DNA from: Halorussus amylolyticus | GTDB lineage: Archaea > Halobacteriota > Halobacteria > Halobacteriales > Haladaptataceae | Direction of reading: 5' to 3' | DNA: 64,000 nucleotides | NCBI RefSeq assembly: GCF_004143485.2 | Contig: NZ_ML974132.1 | Span: 62,001 to 126,000, forward strand | The notes under the pieces: model-generated | What the model saw: the letters and a program-made list of their open reading frames with translations, nothing else | Database searches by the model: none | Told to the model about the DNA's origin: nothing | Program-made: the position numbers and the translations under genes | In this document: positions 1 through 8,140 of the stretch, piece by piece | Layout of the letters: every line of letters begins with the position of its first letter | Numbering within the stretch: position 1 is the stretch's first letter

Positions 1-950
1 TCAAACGACGACGGACCGCCGCGTACTGGCGGCGACTTCGGGCGGACCGGTGGGCGACCGCGAGTTTCGTCGTCCTCGTTGCGTTCGTGCTTCTCGGTCT
101 CTTCGGACCGCTCGTCTTCCACCCTGACCGGCCTGTCTTCGGTGAGATGGGGCCGTACGGGGTCCCACTGACCCAACCGCCCGTCGGGTTCGATATCTTG
201 TGGGGCGGCCCCTGTGCCGGTGCCGAGATAGACGGTCGCTGTCACGGGACGTGGCAGTACCCGCTCGGAACGACGCCGGGCGGGAAGGACGTGGTCGGGA
301 TGATAGTCGCCGGGACGCGAGTCGCGCTGGAAATCTCGGTCATCTGCGTCGCACTCCTCGTTCCGCTGGCGACCGTAGTTGGGACGACTGCCGCGACCTA
401 CGGCGGTCGAGTCGACGAGTTTCTCATGCGGTACGTCGATATTCAGCAGTCGATTCCGGCGTTCTTCGTGATTATTCTCGCCCAAGAGACGCTCGGCTAC
501 ATCAACAAGGACACCGGCGGGAGCCTCCTGCTCGTCGTCCTCGTGTTCGGATTCATGAACTGGGGCGGAATCGCCCGGATTGTCCGGTCCGAGGCGCTCG
601 AACTACAGGAGCAGTCTCACGTCCACGCCGCGAGGATTGCGGGGATGAGTGAATTCCGAATCGTGAGAACTCACGTCGTTCCGAACGCGCTCAGCACCAT
701 CTTCACCGCAGTTACGGTTCAAATCAGTTGGCTGTTGCTCCTCGAAACGACGCTGTCGTTTCTGGGCATCGGTTCGAAAGTCCACCCGTCGTGGGGGTAC
801 GTGATGACGACCAGCGCGCGGTCAGACTTCTTCCCGACCCACCACTGGTGGGGCGTCCTGTTTCCAGCGATTGTGCTTGCGGTGGCTGTCGTCGCACTCC
901 AGATTCTCGGAGACGCCCTCAGAGACGTGACCGACCCTCGGATGAAGTAG
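1..950 (+). CDS. ABC transporter permease, DppC/OppC type (5' end missing)
   Basis: The reading frame is already open at the left edge, so the N-terminus lies outside the window. What remains ends like an oligopeptide/nickel ABC transporter inner-membrane permease of the DppC family. It has an EAA-loop region (EALELQEQSHVHAARIAG) that would contact the ATPase, followed by hydrophobic helices and a C-terminus ending DVTDPRMK, typical of DppC. A stretch rich in Cys, Gly and Pro between the first and second membrane segments is probably extracytoplasmic. The partner DppB permease, binding protein and ATPases should lie upstream, outside the window. Substrate unknown. Confidence 0.9.
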   Translation, partial: KRRRTAAYWRRLRADRWATASFVVLVAFVLLGLFGPLVFHPDRPVFGEMGPYGVPLTQPPVGFDILWGGPCAGAEIDGRCHGTWQYPLGTTPGGKDVVGMIVAGTRVALEISVICVALLVPLATVVGTTAATYGGRVDEFLMRYVDIQQSIPAFFVIILAQETLGYINKDTGGSLLLVVLVFGFMNWGGIARIVRSEALELQEQSHVHAARIAGMSEFRIVRTHVVPNALSTIFTAVTVQISWLLLLETTLSFLGIGSKVHPSWGYVMTTSARSDFFPTHHWWGVLFPAIVLAVAVVALQILGDALRDVTDPRMK

Positions 951-1155
951 CGCTCGCGGGAAGCGATTGAACCGTCGCCGAAGTACGCGACCCTGTTCTA
1001 CCCGTCTCCGCCCTCTCGGGGACCGCAATCGTCGGACTTACCCTCTCACAGAACACCTCGAATACATCATATTCCCGACCGATGTATGACGTGGGCCGAC
1101 GTGTGCGTCGTTGCGGGTCGCTACGGAATGCTCGAACACTACCGCACACGAACCA

Positions 1156-1161
1156 TTTTAC
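1156..1161 (+). promoter_or_regulatory. box A (TATA) for the small Cys protein gene
   Basis: TTTTAC lies 23-28 nt before the ATG at 1184. This matches a leaderless archaeal transcript and argues against a more upstream start at 1082. Confidence 0.5.
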
Positions 1162-1183
1162 CCGCGGTCTGCGAACCTGTCCC

Positions 1184-1390
1184 ATGACCTGCCCGTATCT
1201 CGACTACCGCGAGGCGTCCGGCGACGACTCGTTCGAGACGGCCCGCGCGTACTGCACCGTCGCCGAGCGGTTCGTACAGCCGATGCGCGCCGACATCTGC
1301 AACGACCGCTACGACCTCGACCACGAGGCCCACTGCGAAATCTATCGGGAACACGAGGACGGGACAGAGTCATCGGGTGACGACTCGTGA
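1184..1390 (+). CDS. small conserved haloarchaeal four-cysteine protein
   Basis: A 68-aa acidic protein starting MTCPYLDYRE, with Cys at residues 3 and 22 and two more in ICNDRYDLDHEAHCEIY. Four Cys plus nearby His and Asp suggest a metal site, but this is inference. I recognise the pattern as a small protein family conserved in haloarchaea, with no known function. The start at 1184 is chosen over 1082 because it sits 23-28 nt after a box A. The gene overlaps the next gene by 4 nt (GTGA), so the two are probably translationally coupled. Confidence 0.75.
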   Translation: MTCPYLDYREASGDDSFETARAYCTVAERFVQPMRADICNDRYDLDHEAHCEIYREHEDGTESSGDDS

Positions 1391-2241
1391 GCTACGACGC
1401 GTACCTCGGTGGTGAGCCAGTCATCATCACCGCCGCGTTGACCGGGGGCGTCCACGGGAAGGAGGCCAACCCCAATATTCCCGAGACGCCCGAAGAAATC
1501 GGTCGCGCGGCCGCCGACGCCGAGGCCGCGGGCGCGTCGGTCGTCCACCTCCACGCCCGGAAGCCGAACGGCGAGCGCGCCTTCTCGACCGAGCGATTTC
1601 AGGCGATTACCGACGAGGTGCGCGCCCGAACCGACGACATCATCGTCCAGCACTCGACCGGCGGGACGGGTGCCCCCCTCGAAGTTCGGCGGCAACCGCT
1701 TCGCACCGACCCCGCGCCCGAGATGGCGAGCCTCGACATGGGGCCGCTGAACCGCTACGACCACCTCACGAGCGAGAACACGCGCGGGATGGTCGATTCC
1801 CTGCACGACGAGATGGTCGAGCGCGGCATCAAGCCCGAACTGGAGGTGTTCAACGACGGCCATCTCAACGAGACTCACCAGCTTTTGGACCGCCGGAGCC
1901 TCGCCGACCCGGTGTACGCCACGCTCATCTTCGGGTCCGGAACCCTGACCCGGCCCCGCCCCCGGAACTTCCTGAACGCAATCGACAATCTGCCCGAAGG
2001 CGCACGATTCAACACGCTCGCATTCGGCCGCCACCAACTCCCGTTCGCGGCGATGGGGATGCTGTTCGGGGGTCACGTTCGGGTGGGTCTGGAGGACAAC
2101 GTCTACTATCGGCGGGGGGAGTTAGCCGAGAGCAACGCCCAGTTGGTCGAGCGGGTGGCCGACCTCGCGTCGCTACTCGGCCGTGAGGTCGCGACCACGC
2201 GAGAGGCGAGAGAAATTCTCGGACTGGAGAGCCAGCGGTAG
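1387..2241 (+). CDS. BKACE family enzyme (DUF849, 3-keto-5-aminohexanoate cleavage enzyme-like)
   Basis: A 284-aa TIM-barrel protein of the beta-keto acid cleavage (BKACE/Kce) family, which condenses a beta-keto acid with acetyl-CoA to give acetoacetate and a new CoA ester. The N-terminus PVIITAALTGG and the metal-binding VHLHAR motif (His54, His56) are diagnostic. The late RVGLEDN contains the third, Glu, ligand position. Length fits the family (about 270-310). The GTG start overlaps the upstream gene by 4 nt. The substrate cannot be read from sequence. A distant paralogue lies at 32829-33899. Confidence 0.9.
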   Translation: MSYDAYLGGEPVIITAALTGGVHGKEANPNIPETPEEIGRAAADAEAAGASVVHLHARKPNGERAFSTERFQAITDEVRARTDDIIVQHSTGGTGAPLEVRRQPLRTDPAPEMASLDMGPLNRYDHLTSENTRGMVDSLHDEMVERGIKPELEVFNDGHLNETHQLLDRRSLADPVYATLIFGSGTLTRPRPRNFLNAIDNLPEGARFNTLAFGRHQLPFAAMGMLFGGHVRVGLEDNVYYRRGELAESNAQLVERVADLASLLGREVATTREAREILGLESQR

Positions 2242-2778
2242 TCACCGCGAGAGCGAACTCGTCTCGACCGTCATCCGATTCCGAGTGGTCTCAAAGCCGA
2301 CCTTCTTGTAGAAGCTCAGCGCGCGCTCGTTGTCAACGTCTACGTCAAGGGCGAGTTCCGAACACCCTTCCTCCCGTGCGCGTTCGACTGCACGCTCCAT
2401 CAGTTCGCCAGCGAGTCCCTCGCCACGGTAGCTCCCACGGACGTAGAAATCACAGACGAGCAGGCGGTCCGGGCGGTCGAAAACGTCCGGTGCCTCGTCG
2501 ATGTCGGTCGCGATGAAGCCGACGAAGTTACCGTCCGCGACGGCGATATCTCGTTCTGACTTTCCGTCGTCCGCGGGGTCGAAAGCGACCACGATTCGGT
2601 AGCTCTCCGTCCCGAGCCGTTCCATCTGGAAGTCCATCTCCGCGCTTACCACATCGGTATCGTCCGCGAGTGCGAACCCGTCGATGATCGCTTGCAGTTC
2701 GCGCTGGTACGGGACCCGCAACGCCTCGACGTATCGGCCTACAGCGGCTTCCTCGGCAGGCAATCGAAGGAACTCCAT
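2242..2778 (-). CDS. GNAT family N-acetyltransferase
   Basis: A 178-aa protein with a C-terminal GNAT fold. Residues about 105-165 carry the acetyl-CoA-binding motif A (VRGSYRGEGLAGELMERAVE, the R/Q-x-x-G-x-G/A loop) and motif B (ALDVDVDNERALSFYKKVGF). The N-terminal third is acidic and family-specific. The acceptor (small molecule or protein N-terminus) cannot be predicted. It converges on the BKACE gene with no gap (2241/2242). The upstream side (2779-2880) is AT-rich and probably holds its promoter. Confidence 0.88.
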   Translation of the reverse strand: MEFLRLPAEEAAVGRYVEALRVPYQRELQAIIDGFALADDTDVVSAEMDFQMERLGTESYRIVVAFDPADDGKSERDIAVADGNFVGFIATDIDEAPDVFDRPDRLLVCDFYVRGSYRGEGLAGELMERAVERAREEGCSELALDVDVDNERALSFYKKVGFETTRNRMTVETSSLSR

Positions 2779-2880
2779 GGTTGACAGATTCCCCGAATAG
2801 TAATTTATCTCACGGTTCTAGGGAATCCTGAAGCGGCCGTCCCGTTCTGCGTCGGCGGACCGAGAATCGTCCAACAACCG

Positions 2881-3213
2881 CTACAGCCACTCGTCGGCCC
2901 ACGACTCGACTTCGTCGAAGACCGGCCGGAGCGACTCGCCCTTGTCGGTCAGGCTGTAGTAGGTCGCCACCGGGGCGTCCTCCTCCAGTCGCCGGGTCAC
3001 GAACCCCATCTCCCCGAGGTCGTCGAGGACGCGCGAGAGCGTCCGGGAACTCGCGTCGGTCGAGCGCTTGAGTTCGTTGAAGCGCTTCTCGCCGTCCTGG
3101 AGGTCGTGGAGCACGATGAGTCGCCACTGGGAGCCGATTTGTTCGAGCGAGTCGATGACCGAACACGCGCTCTCGCTGTACTCCTCGTCGGCCTGGTGGT
3201 CGCCGATTGCCAT
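2881..3213 (-). CDS. HxlR family winged-helix regulator
   Basis: A 110-aa HxlR-type DNA-binding protein, the usual family length. It has the family signature: an N-terminal Cys (Cys17 in ESACSVIDSLEQIG), the W-R-L-I-V-L-H-D-L helix, the recognition region with TLSRVLDDLGEMGFVTRR, and a YYSLTDKGESL wing. In bacterial HxlR regulators such as YodB the conserved N-terminal Cys senses quinones and diamide. The gene diverges from the dioxygenase/hydrolase pair at 3388-4990, which is its likely target. The start ATG (3211-3213) is the first Met giving a full family-length protein; the frame stays open far upstream but only as antisense to the VOC gene. Confidence 0.9.
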   Translation of the reverse strand: MAIGDHQADEEYSESACSVIDSLEQIGSQWRLIVLHDLQDGEKRFNELKRSTDASSRTLSRVLDDLGEMGFVTRRLEEDAPVATYYSLTDKGESLRPVFDEVESWADEWL

Positions 3214-3319
3214 TACCGGACGAAGGCGCTCGGCTCGGATATAGGTTCCTCTTCGAATCAGGTAACGTCGTGCAACCGGCTTGCAGACGTTGACGGCGAC
3301 GACGCTCCTCCGGGGCGAT

Positions 3320-3350
3320 GACGCGGGCGTCACCCGGTGACGCCCGCGTC
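3320..3350. repeat. perfect inverted repeat in the HxlR/dioxygenase divergent region
   Basis: 15-nt arms (3320-3334 and 3336-3350) separated by one base, very GC-rich. It lies 37 nt before the dioxygenase ATG and immediately upstream of the putative box A (CCTAAGTG near 3359). It could be an operator for the HxlR protein or a DNA/RNA hairpin. Confidence 0.8.
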
Positions 3351-3387
3351 CGCGAGCGCCTAAGTGCGTTCGGAACCGAGCAGGGGT

Positions 3388-4347
3388 ATGACCGAGCGCG
3401 TCCACGGCATCCACCACGTGACCGCCATCGCGGGTGACCCGCAGGCGAACGCGGACTTCTACACCGAAGTCCTCGGCCTGCGCCTCGTGAAGCGAACCGT
3501 GAACTTCGACGACACCACGACGTACCACCTCTACTACGGCGACGAGACCGGCACACCCGGCACCATCCTCACGTTCTTCCCGTTCGGAAACGCCCGCGGC
3601 GGGCGACCCGGACGCGGACAGGCGACCGCGACCGGATTCGTCGTCCCCGAGGGAGCTATCGACTACTGGGCCGACCGCCTCGAATCCGAGGGGCTCGACG
3701 TTGACGACCCCGAGGAGCGATTCGGCGAGACGGTCGTCGGGTTCCGCGACCCGGACGGCCAGCCGCTCGAACTGATTGCGGGCGACTCCGACATCGAACC
3801 GTGGGCCGACGGCCCGATTCCGGAAGAGTACGCTGTCCAGGGGTTCCACGGCGTCACGCTCCACACCCGCGACCCCGACGTGACCGGGTCGGTCCTCGAA
3901 GCGATGGGCTACGAGCGCGAGGCCGAAGAAGACGACCCCGAGGGCGGCGACCGCGTCCGGTACCGAACCGACGCCGAGCGCGCGACCGTCGTGGACCTGC
4001 TCACGCGCGAAGGCGAGCGCGCCGCGCCCGGCATCGGCACGGTCCACCACGTCGCCTTCCGGACGCCCGACGACGACTCGCAGATGGCGTGGCGCGACCG
4101 ACTTTCGGAGGCCGGACTGTCGGTGACTCCGCAGAAGGACCGCCAGTACTTCCGGTCCATCTACTTCCGGGAACCCGGCGGCGTCCTGTTCGAAATCGCG
4201 ACCGACCCGCCGGGATTCACCCGCGACGAGTCGGTCACGGACCTCGGAACCGACCTCAAACTACCGTCGTGGCTCGAAGGCGACCGCGAGCGAATCGAGC
4301 AGTCGCTCGCCGACCTCGAACCCGCCGACGCTCCGGAGGTGAGCTGA
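3388..4347 (+). CDS. VOC-family ring-cleaving dioxygenase (MhqO/LinE-like)
   Basis: A 319-aa protein made of two vicinal-oxygen-chelate units, as in type I extradiol dioxygenases that open hydroquinones. Metal-ligand candidates are the His of [11 protein letters not shown] (about residue 7-8), the His of [13 protein letters not shown] (about 220) and the Glu of [14 protein letters not shown] (about 270). The paired repeat at [14 protein letters not shown] starts the second half. The start ATG at 3388 follows AGGGGT. It forms an operon with the hydrolase at 4349 (1-nt gap) and diverges from an HxlR regulator. This mirrors mhqO-mhqD/YodB quinone-detoxification modules of Bacillus, so a role in quinone or aromatic electrophile removal is inferred. 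Confidence 0.88.
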   Translation: MTERVHGIHHVTAIAGDPQANADFYTEVLGLRLVKRTVNFDDTTTYHLYYGDETGTPGTILTFFPFGNARGGRPGRGQATATGFVVPEGAIDYWADRLESEGLDVDDPEERFGETVVGFRDPDGQPLELIAGDSDIEPWADGPIPEEYAVQGFHGVTLHTRDPDVTGSVLEAMGYEREAEEDDPEGGDRVRYRTDAERATVVDLLTREGERAAPGIGTVHHVAFRTPDDDSQMAWRDRLSEAGLSVTPQKDRQYFRSIYFREPGGVLFEIATDPPGFTRDESVTDLGTDLKLPSWLEGDRERIEQSLADLEPADAPEVS

Positions 4348-4348
4348 G

Positions 4349-4990
4349 ATGCCCGGACCCCACCAGAATCAGTCGCTCGCGACCGCGGGCGCGGACCCCG
4401 AGGACGCGACTGCCGGTGTCGTGATGGTCCACGGGCGCGGTGCGAGCGCGCAGAGCATCCTCGGGATGGCCCGCGAGTTCGGTGTCGATGACGTGGCCTA
4501 CGTCGCGCCGCAGGCTCAGCGCGGGACGTGGTATCCGAACTCCTTCATGGCCCCAATCCCGTCAAACGAACCGCACCTGACCTCGGCGCTCGAGGCCGTC
4601 GGAGACGCGATTTCGACCCTCTCGAACGCCGGAATTCCCGAGGACAGAATCCTCCTGCTCGGCTTCTCGCAGGGCGCGTGCCTCTCCAGCGAATTCGTCG
4701 CCCGGAACGCCCGACGATACGGCGGTCTCGCGGCGTTCAGCGGCGGCCTCATCGGTCCGGAAGGAACGCCGCGCGATTACGACGGGTCGCTCGACGGCAC
4801 GCCCGTCTTTCTGGGGTGTAGCGACCGCGACCCCCACATCCCGGTTGAGCGCGTCCACGAGACCGCCGACGTGTTCGAAGCGATGGACGCCGACGTGACC
4901 GAGCGCATCTACGAGGGGATGGGCCACACCGTTAACGAGGACGAAATCGAGTTCGTCGCCGACCTGCTCGCCGACCTCACCGCCGACTGA
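4349..4990 (+). CDS. phospholipase/carboxylesterase family hydrolase (MhqD-like)
   Basis: A 213-aa alpha/beta hydrolase with the full triad visible: nucleophile Ser in LLGFSQGACLSSEF, Asp in CSDRDPHIPVERV and His in GMGHTVNEDE near the C-terminus. HGRGASAQSI near the N-terminus supplies the oxyanion-hole region. Its length is usual for the carboxylesterase 2 family. It starts 1 nt after the dioxygenase stop, so the two are co-transcribed. In Bacillus the equivalent pair (MhqO/MhqD) is induced by methyl-hydroquinone. Here the hydrolase may act on the ring-opened product, which is inference from context. Confidence 0.9.
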   Translation: MPGPHQNQSLATAGADPEDATAGVVMVHGRGASAQSILGMAREFGVDDVAYVAPQAQRGTWYPNSFMAPIPSNEPHLTSALEAVGDAISTLSNAGIPEDRILLLGFSQGACLSSEFVARNARRYGGLAAFSGGLIGPEGTPRDYDGSLDGTPVFLGCSDRDPHIPVERVHETADVFEAMDADVTERIYEGMGHTVNEDEIEFVADLLADLTAD

Positions 4991-5113
4991 GCCGAGGGGT
5001 TCGCAGGCCGCGTTCGCGACTCGCTTCCACCCTATCGCTCCAAACAACTATATATTAATCATAGAAAATATTTAACTGTTTGTCGCCGTCCGTGCGGATG
5101 TAGTTGGCCCACC

Positions 5114-5398
5114 ATGAGCACGGACCCCGATTCCCTCGACACGGCGACTGACTCGAACCTCACGCAAACCGGCTCGGAACCCACCGTCTCGAACCCCGCC
5201 GAACCCATCACGCGGGAGTCCGACGCCCTCCCGCGCGACGACCGGCCGTTTCTCGGTCTCCGTTCGGTCGTCGTGACCTACGACGACCGCCCCGACCGCC
5301 GGACCGTCTACCCCGAGGGTCTTTCCAGCGTCGAGCGCATGTCCACATGGTTCACCGCGAACGACGGCGCGTTCGTGGACCTCGACGGCGCGCGGTGA
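5114..5398 (+). CDS. small haloarchaeal protein (DUF7511-like)
   Basis: A 94-aa acidic protein. The first 45 residues are low-complexity (Ser, Thr, Asp). The conserved part is the C-terminal half, with VVVTYDDRPDRRTVYPEG and STWFTANDGAFVDLDGAR. That pattern matches a small haloarchaeal domain I know as DUF7511, of unknown function. A long AT-rich stretch at 5042-5080 supplies the promoter, with TATTTAAC about 40 nt before the ATG. Confidence 0.75.
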   Translation: MSTDPDSLDTATDSNLTQTGSEPTVSNPAEPITRESDALPRDDRPFLGLRSVVVTYDDRPDRRTVYPEGLSSVERMSTWFTANDGAFVDLDGAR

Positions 5399-5452
5399 CG
5401 CAACCGCGCGCCGCCGGACAGTTTCAAATCACTATTTCAATTTACGCTAGAA

Positions 5453-5460
5453 TTTTTAAG
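5453..5460 (+). promoter_or_regulatory. box A for the zinc-ribbon membrane protein
   Basis: TTTTTAAG lies 25-32 nt before the ATG at 5485, consistent with a leaderless transcript. Confidence 0.55.
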
Positions 5461-5484
5461 TGATCTCGCTCAGCCGTCTCGTAT

Positions 5485-5838
5485 ATGGACCTCGCGTATC
5501 GCCTGCTACTCTACGCCGTCGCCACGGTCGGTCCGACCCTGCTGTTTCTCGGTCTCGTGCGCTTTCTGGAGTGGTTGCGTGACGACGCACTGCTCGTCCG
5601 TATCGCCGAGAGCGAGGATGCGGCCCCGAACGCGCGTCAGGCCGCCGCGAACGCTGTCGAGAAGCGCGATGGCCCGCCGCTCACGGTTTCGCAGGCCGCC
5701 GTCCGAGCCATCGAAGACGAGGTGATTCGAACCGACGGCGAGAATCGAAGGTCCGAGTCCGTCGCCTGCCCGGCTTGTGGTGAGGCGAATCCCACTGACG
5801 TGACCTACTGCCAGCAGTGTGTCGGGAAACTGGACTGA
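5485..5838 (+). CDS. membrane-anchored zinc-ribbon protein
   Basis: A 117-aa protein with one N-terminal membrane helix (about residues 5-30), a charged alpha-helical linker with Ala-rich stretches, and a C-terminal zinc ribbon CPACGEANPTDVTYCQQC (two CxxC knuckles). This layout is common among haloarchaeal small proteins without assigned function. The ribbon would be cytoplasmic or exported depending on topology, which is not clear. It converges on psmA with about 100 nt between the stops. Confidence 0.78.
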   Translation: MDLAYRLLLYAVATVGPTLLFLGLVRFLEWLRDDALLVRIAESEDAAPNARQAAANAVEKRDGPPLTVSQAAVRAIEDEVIRTDGENRRSESVACPACGEANPTDVTYCQQCVGKLD

Positions 5839-5938
5839 CTCGGCGACCTCTCCGGTGGCGGAGTCGTCCGTCACGGATTGGACTACGCGGGGAGACGCGA
5901 CCGGTTCGACAGCGAAACTGCGGAAAGAAGGACCGGGG

Positions 5939-6706
5939 TTACTCTTCGGGTTCCTGCTCGTCGCTGTCGTCGTCGCTACCGAGCAGGTCGAGTTCCGCGA
6001 GATACTCCTCGGTCTCGTCGTTCGAGAGTTCGAGGAACGACTCGGACTCGGCGTCCACGGTCGCCAAGCCGACGCCCTCGGGGCTGAGTTCGTTGTCGTT
6101 GACCGAAGCCAGCGCGCGGAGCGCGAGTTCGATGCCGCCGTCCAGGTCCATCGCCTCGGTGTAGTTGTCTTCGAGGTACTCCTGAAGCTCGCCGCGGTCC
6201 GCGCCGACTGCGAGCGCCTTCCACTCGTAGGGCGTCCCCGACGGGTCGGTCTCGTAGAGGCGGGGTTCGCCGTTCTCGATGCCGCCGATGATGAGCGCGA
6301 CGCCGAACGGGCGCGCGCCGCCGACCTGCGTGTACTGCTGGATGTGGTCGGTGACTTCCTTGGTCAGCGTCTCGACGCCGATGGGTTCGCCGTAGCGCAG
6401 GCGGTTGACCTGGGCCTGCCGTCGAGCGAAGTCGATGAGCTGACGGGCGTCGGCGACGTGGCCCGCCGAGGCGATGCCGATGTGGTTGTCGGCTTTGTGA
6501 ATCTTTTCGACGCTGGTCCGTTCCATGAGTTCCGAACGGATGCGCTTGTCCACGGCCAGCACGACGCCGCCTTCCGTGCGGACGCCGATACTCGCCGTGC
6601 CGCGCTTGACGGCCTCGCGGGCGTACTCGACTTGGTAGAGGCGTCCGTCCGGGGAGAAGATGGTAATCCCGCGGTCGTAGGCCTGCTGTTGGGCTTGTCC
6701 CTGCAT
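5939..6706 (-). CDS. psmA: proteasome alpha subunit
   Basis: A 255-aa protein, normal for an archaeal 20S proteasome alpha subunit, which forms the outer gating rings of the core particle. The N-terminal gate/HbYX-binding region AYDRGITIFSPDGRLYQVEYA is unmistakable and is followed by KRGTASIGVRT. The C-terminus is strongly acidic (LLGSDDDSDEQEPEE), as in halophiles. The start at 6706 gives the standard MQGQAQQQAYDRG N-terminus. It lies 7 nt downstream of rnp2, as in the conserved archaeal rnp2-psmA arrangement, so the two are co-transcribed. The beta subunit gene is not in the window. Confidence 0.97.
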   Translation of the reverse strand: MQGQAQQQAYDRGITIFSPDGRLYQVEYAREAVKRGTASIGVRTEGGVVLAVDKRIRSELMERTSVEKIHKADNHIGIASAGHVADARQLIDFARRQAQVNRLRYGEPIGVETLTKEVTDHIQQYTQVGGARPFGVALIIGGIENGEPRLYETDPSGTPYEWKALAVGADRGELQEYLEDNYTEAMDLDGGIELALRALASVNDNELSPEGVGLATVDAESESFLELSNDETEEYLAELDLLGSDDDSDEQEPEE

Positions 6707-6713
6707 AGTGGTA

Positions 6714-7193
6714 TCACTCGAAATCGAGTTCCGTCGCGCCCGCGAACGCGCCGTCGGTCCGCACGTCGTAGCGATTGCCTCGCACGACTGCGGACCGCTG
6801 GTCGTCCTCGAACACGACTTTTCTCTCGTCAGGAATTTGGCCGTCTCGTCGTAAATACTTTTCTTCACAGGCACGGACCGTACCGCTTATACCTGCGACG
6901 AACAGGCCCACGGGGTCGCCCCGAATCTCGTCCACGCACGCGAGCGCCGCGCGGGCCTCGTCGGCGTGTCCGTGGCGCGCGCGGACGATGGCCTCGCCCG
7001 TGCCGTCCGCGAACTCGAAGTGGAGGACTTTGCAGTCGGCGTCGGCGCTTCCGGCGTCGCCGAGGAGGTTCTGAGTCGCGAACCAGACGCTCCGCTGGAA
7101 GTCCCGGCGGTCGAGGTCGGCGTCGGGCCACGTTTCGAGGTGGACCGCGAGGTAGCGCCAGCGCGGCCGGAGGTGTTTTGGGAGGTGTTTCAT
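6714..7193 (-). CDS. rnp2: RNase P protein component 2 (Pop5)
   Basis: A 159-aa Pop5/Rpp14-family subunit of archaeal RNase P, which removes tRNA 5' leaders. The start MKHLPKHLRPRWRYLAV and the central LFVAGISGTVRACEEKYL helix are family signatures. Pop5 pairs with Rpp30 (rnp3, at 8124-8840) in the catalytic-activation subcomplex. psmA follows after 7 nt. The promoter must lie in 7194-7337, shared with the divergent small gene at 7338. Confidence 0.95.
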   Translation of the reverse strand: MKHLPKHLRPRWRYLAVHLETWPDADLDRRDFQRSVWFATQNLLGDAGSADADCKVLHFEFADGTGEAIVRARHGHADEARAALACVDEIRGDPVGLFVAGISGTVRACEEKYLRRDGQIPDERKVVFEDDQRSAVVRGNRYDVRTDGAFAGATELDFE

Positions 7194-7304
7194 CGGTAGT
7201 TGGCGGGGTTTGGCGCGGACGCGGCTTGAAAGGTGGGTTTGGATTGTCTAGAAGTGTCGAGAAACGCGGGTAAATGTCTAACGTCGCACGTCCGTCTGAC
7301 GAAT

Positions 7305-7313
7305 CTATTTGTG
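7305..7313 (+). promoter_or_regulatory. box A for the small ribbon-helix-helix-like gene
   Basis: CTATTTGTG lies 25-33 nt before the ATG at 7338 and supports that start as leaderless. Confidence 0.4.
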
Positions 7314-7337
7314 TCCAGTGTTCGGAACGTCTCGCAC

Positions 7338-7496
7338 ATGAATCTCGACCACCTCGACTTGGAGGAAGTCACTATCGAACTGGAGGAGGCCGAACTCGAA
7401 CAGATAGACGATATCGCGTTCGCGGAGTATCGGGACAACCGGGAGGCCGCGATTCGGGATTTGTTGGACGTGTGGTTGAAAGGGCGCGAGGAGTGA
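7338..7496 (+). CDS. small CopG/ribbon-helix-helix-like protein
   Basis: A 52-aa acidic protein: a short beta-prone segment (VTIELEEAELEQID) followed by two helices (IAFAEYRDNREAAIRDLLDVWLKGREE). The strand-helix-helix order with a terminal LLDxWL helix resembles small haloarchaeal ribbon-helix-helix proteins. It sits in opposite orientation inside the otherwise co-directional rnp3-methyltransferase-rnp2-psmA cluster. There is no adjacent toxin gene, so an antitoxin role is not supported. It could be a regulator of the neighbouring cluster. Confidence 0.65.
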   Translation: MNLDHLDLEEVTIELEEAELEQIDDIAFAEYRDNREAAIRDLLDVWLKGREE

Positions 7497-7525
7497 GGTG
7501 TCGCGAGAGTCGGTCGAAATCTCCC

Positions 7526-8140
7526 CTACACTTCTTCGGCGCGCTCGGCCACCAACACGCCCACCTGCTCGTGAACTCGCTCCACGGCCACCAGCGAGAA
7601 CCCGACATCGGTCATGACATCCGCGAGATGCCCCACGGTCGAAGGGTCGTCCACTTCCGGGCCGTAAAACGGCTCGTCGGGGTCCGGCAGTCCGAAGAAC
7701 ATCACGTCGCCCAAGACGAACCGTCGGGGACCCATCTCGGCGATGACTTCGATGGCCTCGCGCTTCTCCTCGTCGCTCAGGTGGTGCATCGCGAAGTTCG
7801 AGACAACGATATCGGCTTCCTCGACATTCGGCTCTCGGAAGCGTCCTTCTCCAAATTCCACGTTCTCGATGCCTTGCTCGTCGGCCTTCTCCTGGGCGCG
7901 CTCCATCATTCCCTCGCTGATGTCCCGGCCGATTACCTTCTCGGCGTCGTCGGCGAGCGCCAGCGCGATGGCTCCCGTGCCGGTGCCGAGGTCCACCACG
8001 GTATCTCCCTCCTCGGGGGCGGCGTGTTCGACCACGAGCGAGACGCAGGCGCGGTACTCCTCGGTGTCGTTCTGGCTGTCGTCGTACTCGCCCGCCACGT
8101 CGTCGAAGCGCGCGGCGTGTTCCTCAAGGCTCTTCTTCAT
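7526..8140 (-). CDS. class I SAM-dependent methyltransferase
   Basis: A 204-aa Rossmann-fold methyltransferase with motif I VVDLGTGTGAIALALAD (about residues 45-60), an acidic motif II region (VIGRDISEGMMERAQE), and post-motif NFAMHHLSDEEKREAI. The start ATG overlaps the 3' end of rnp3 by 17 nt, so it is co-transcribed with rnp3. A small methyltransferase next to rnp3 fits a role in RNA metabolism, but the substrate is not evident. Confidence 0.88.
   Translation of the reverse strand: MKKSLEEHAARFDDVAGEYDDSQNDTEEYRACVSLVVEHAAPEEGDTVVDLGTGTGAIALALADDAEKVIGRDISEGMMERAQEKADEQGIENVEFGEGRFREPNVEEADIVVSNFAMHHLSDEEKREAIEVIAEMGPRRFVLGDVMFFGLPDPDEPFYGPEVDDPSTVGHLADVMTDVGFSLVAVERVHEQVGVLVAERAEEV

Noticed and set aside
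1082-1390. longer start for the four-cysteine protein
   Set aside because: The box A at 1156-1161 lies inside the longer frame and fits the ATG at 1184.
5819-7273. 484-aa + frame over psmA and rnp2
   Set aside because: Antisense shadow of the confirmed proteasome and RNase P genes.
7338-7496. toxin-antitoxin pair
   Set aside because: No toxin gene next to the small ribbon-helix-helix-like gene. The neighbours are RNase P and methyltransferase genes.
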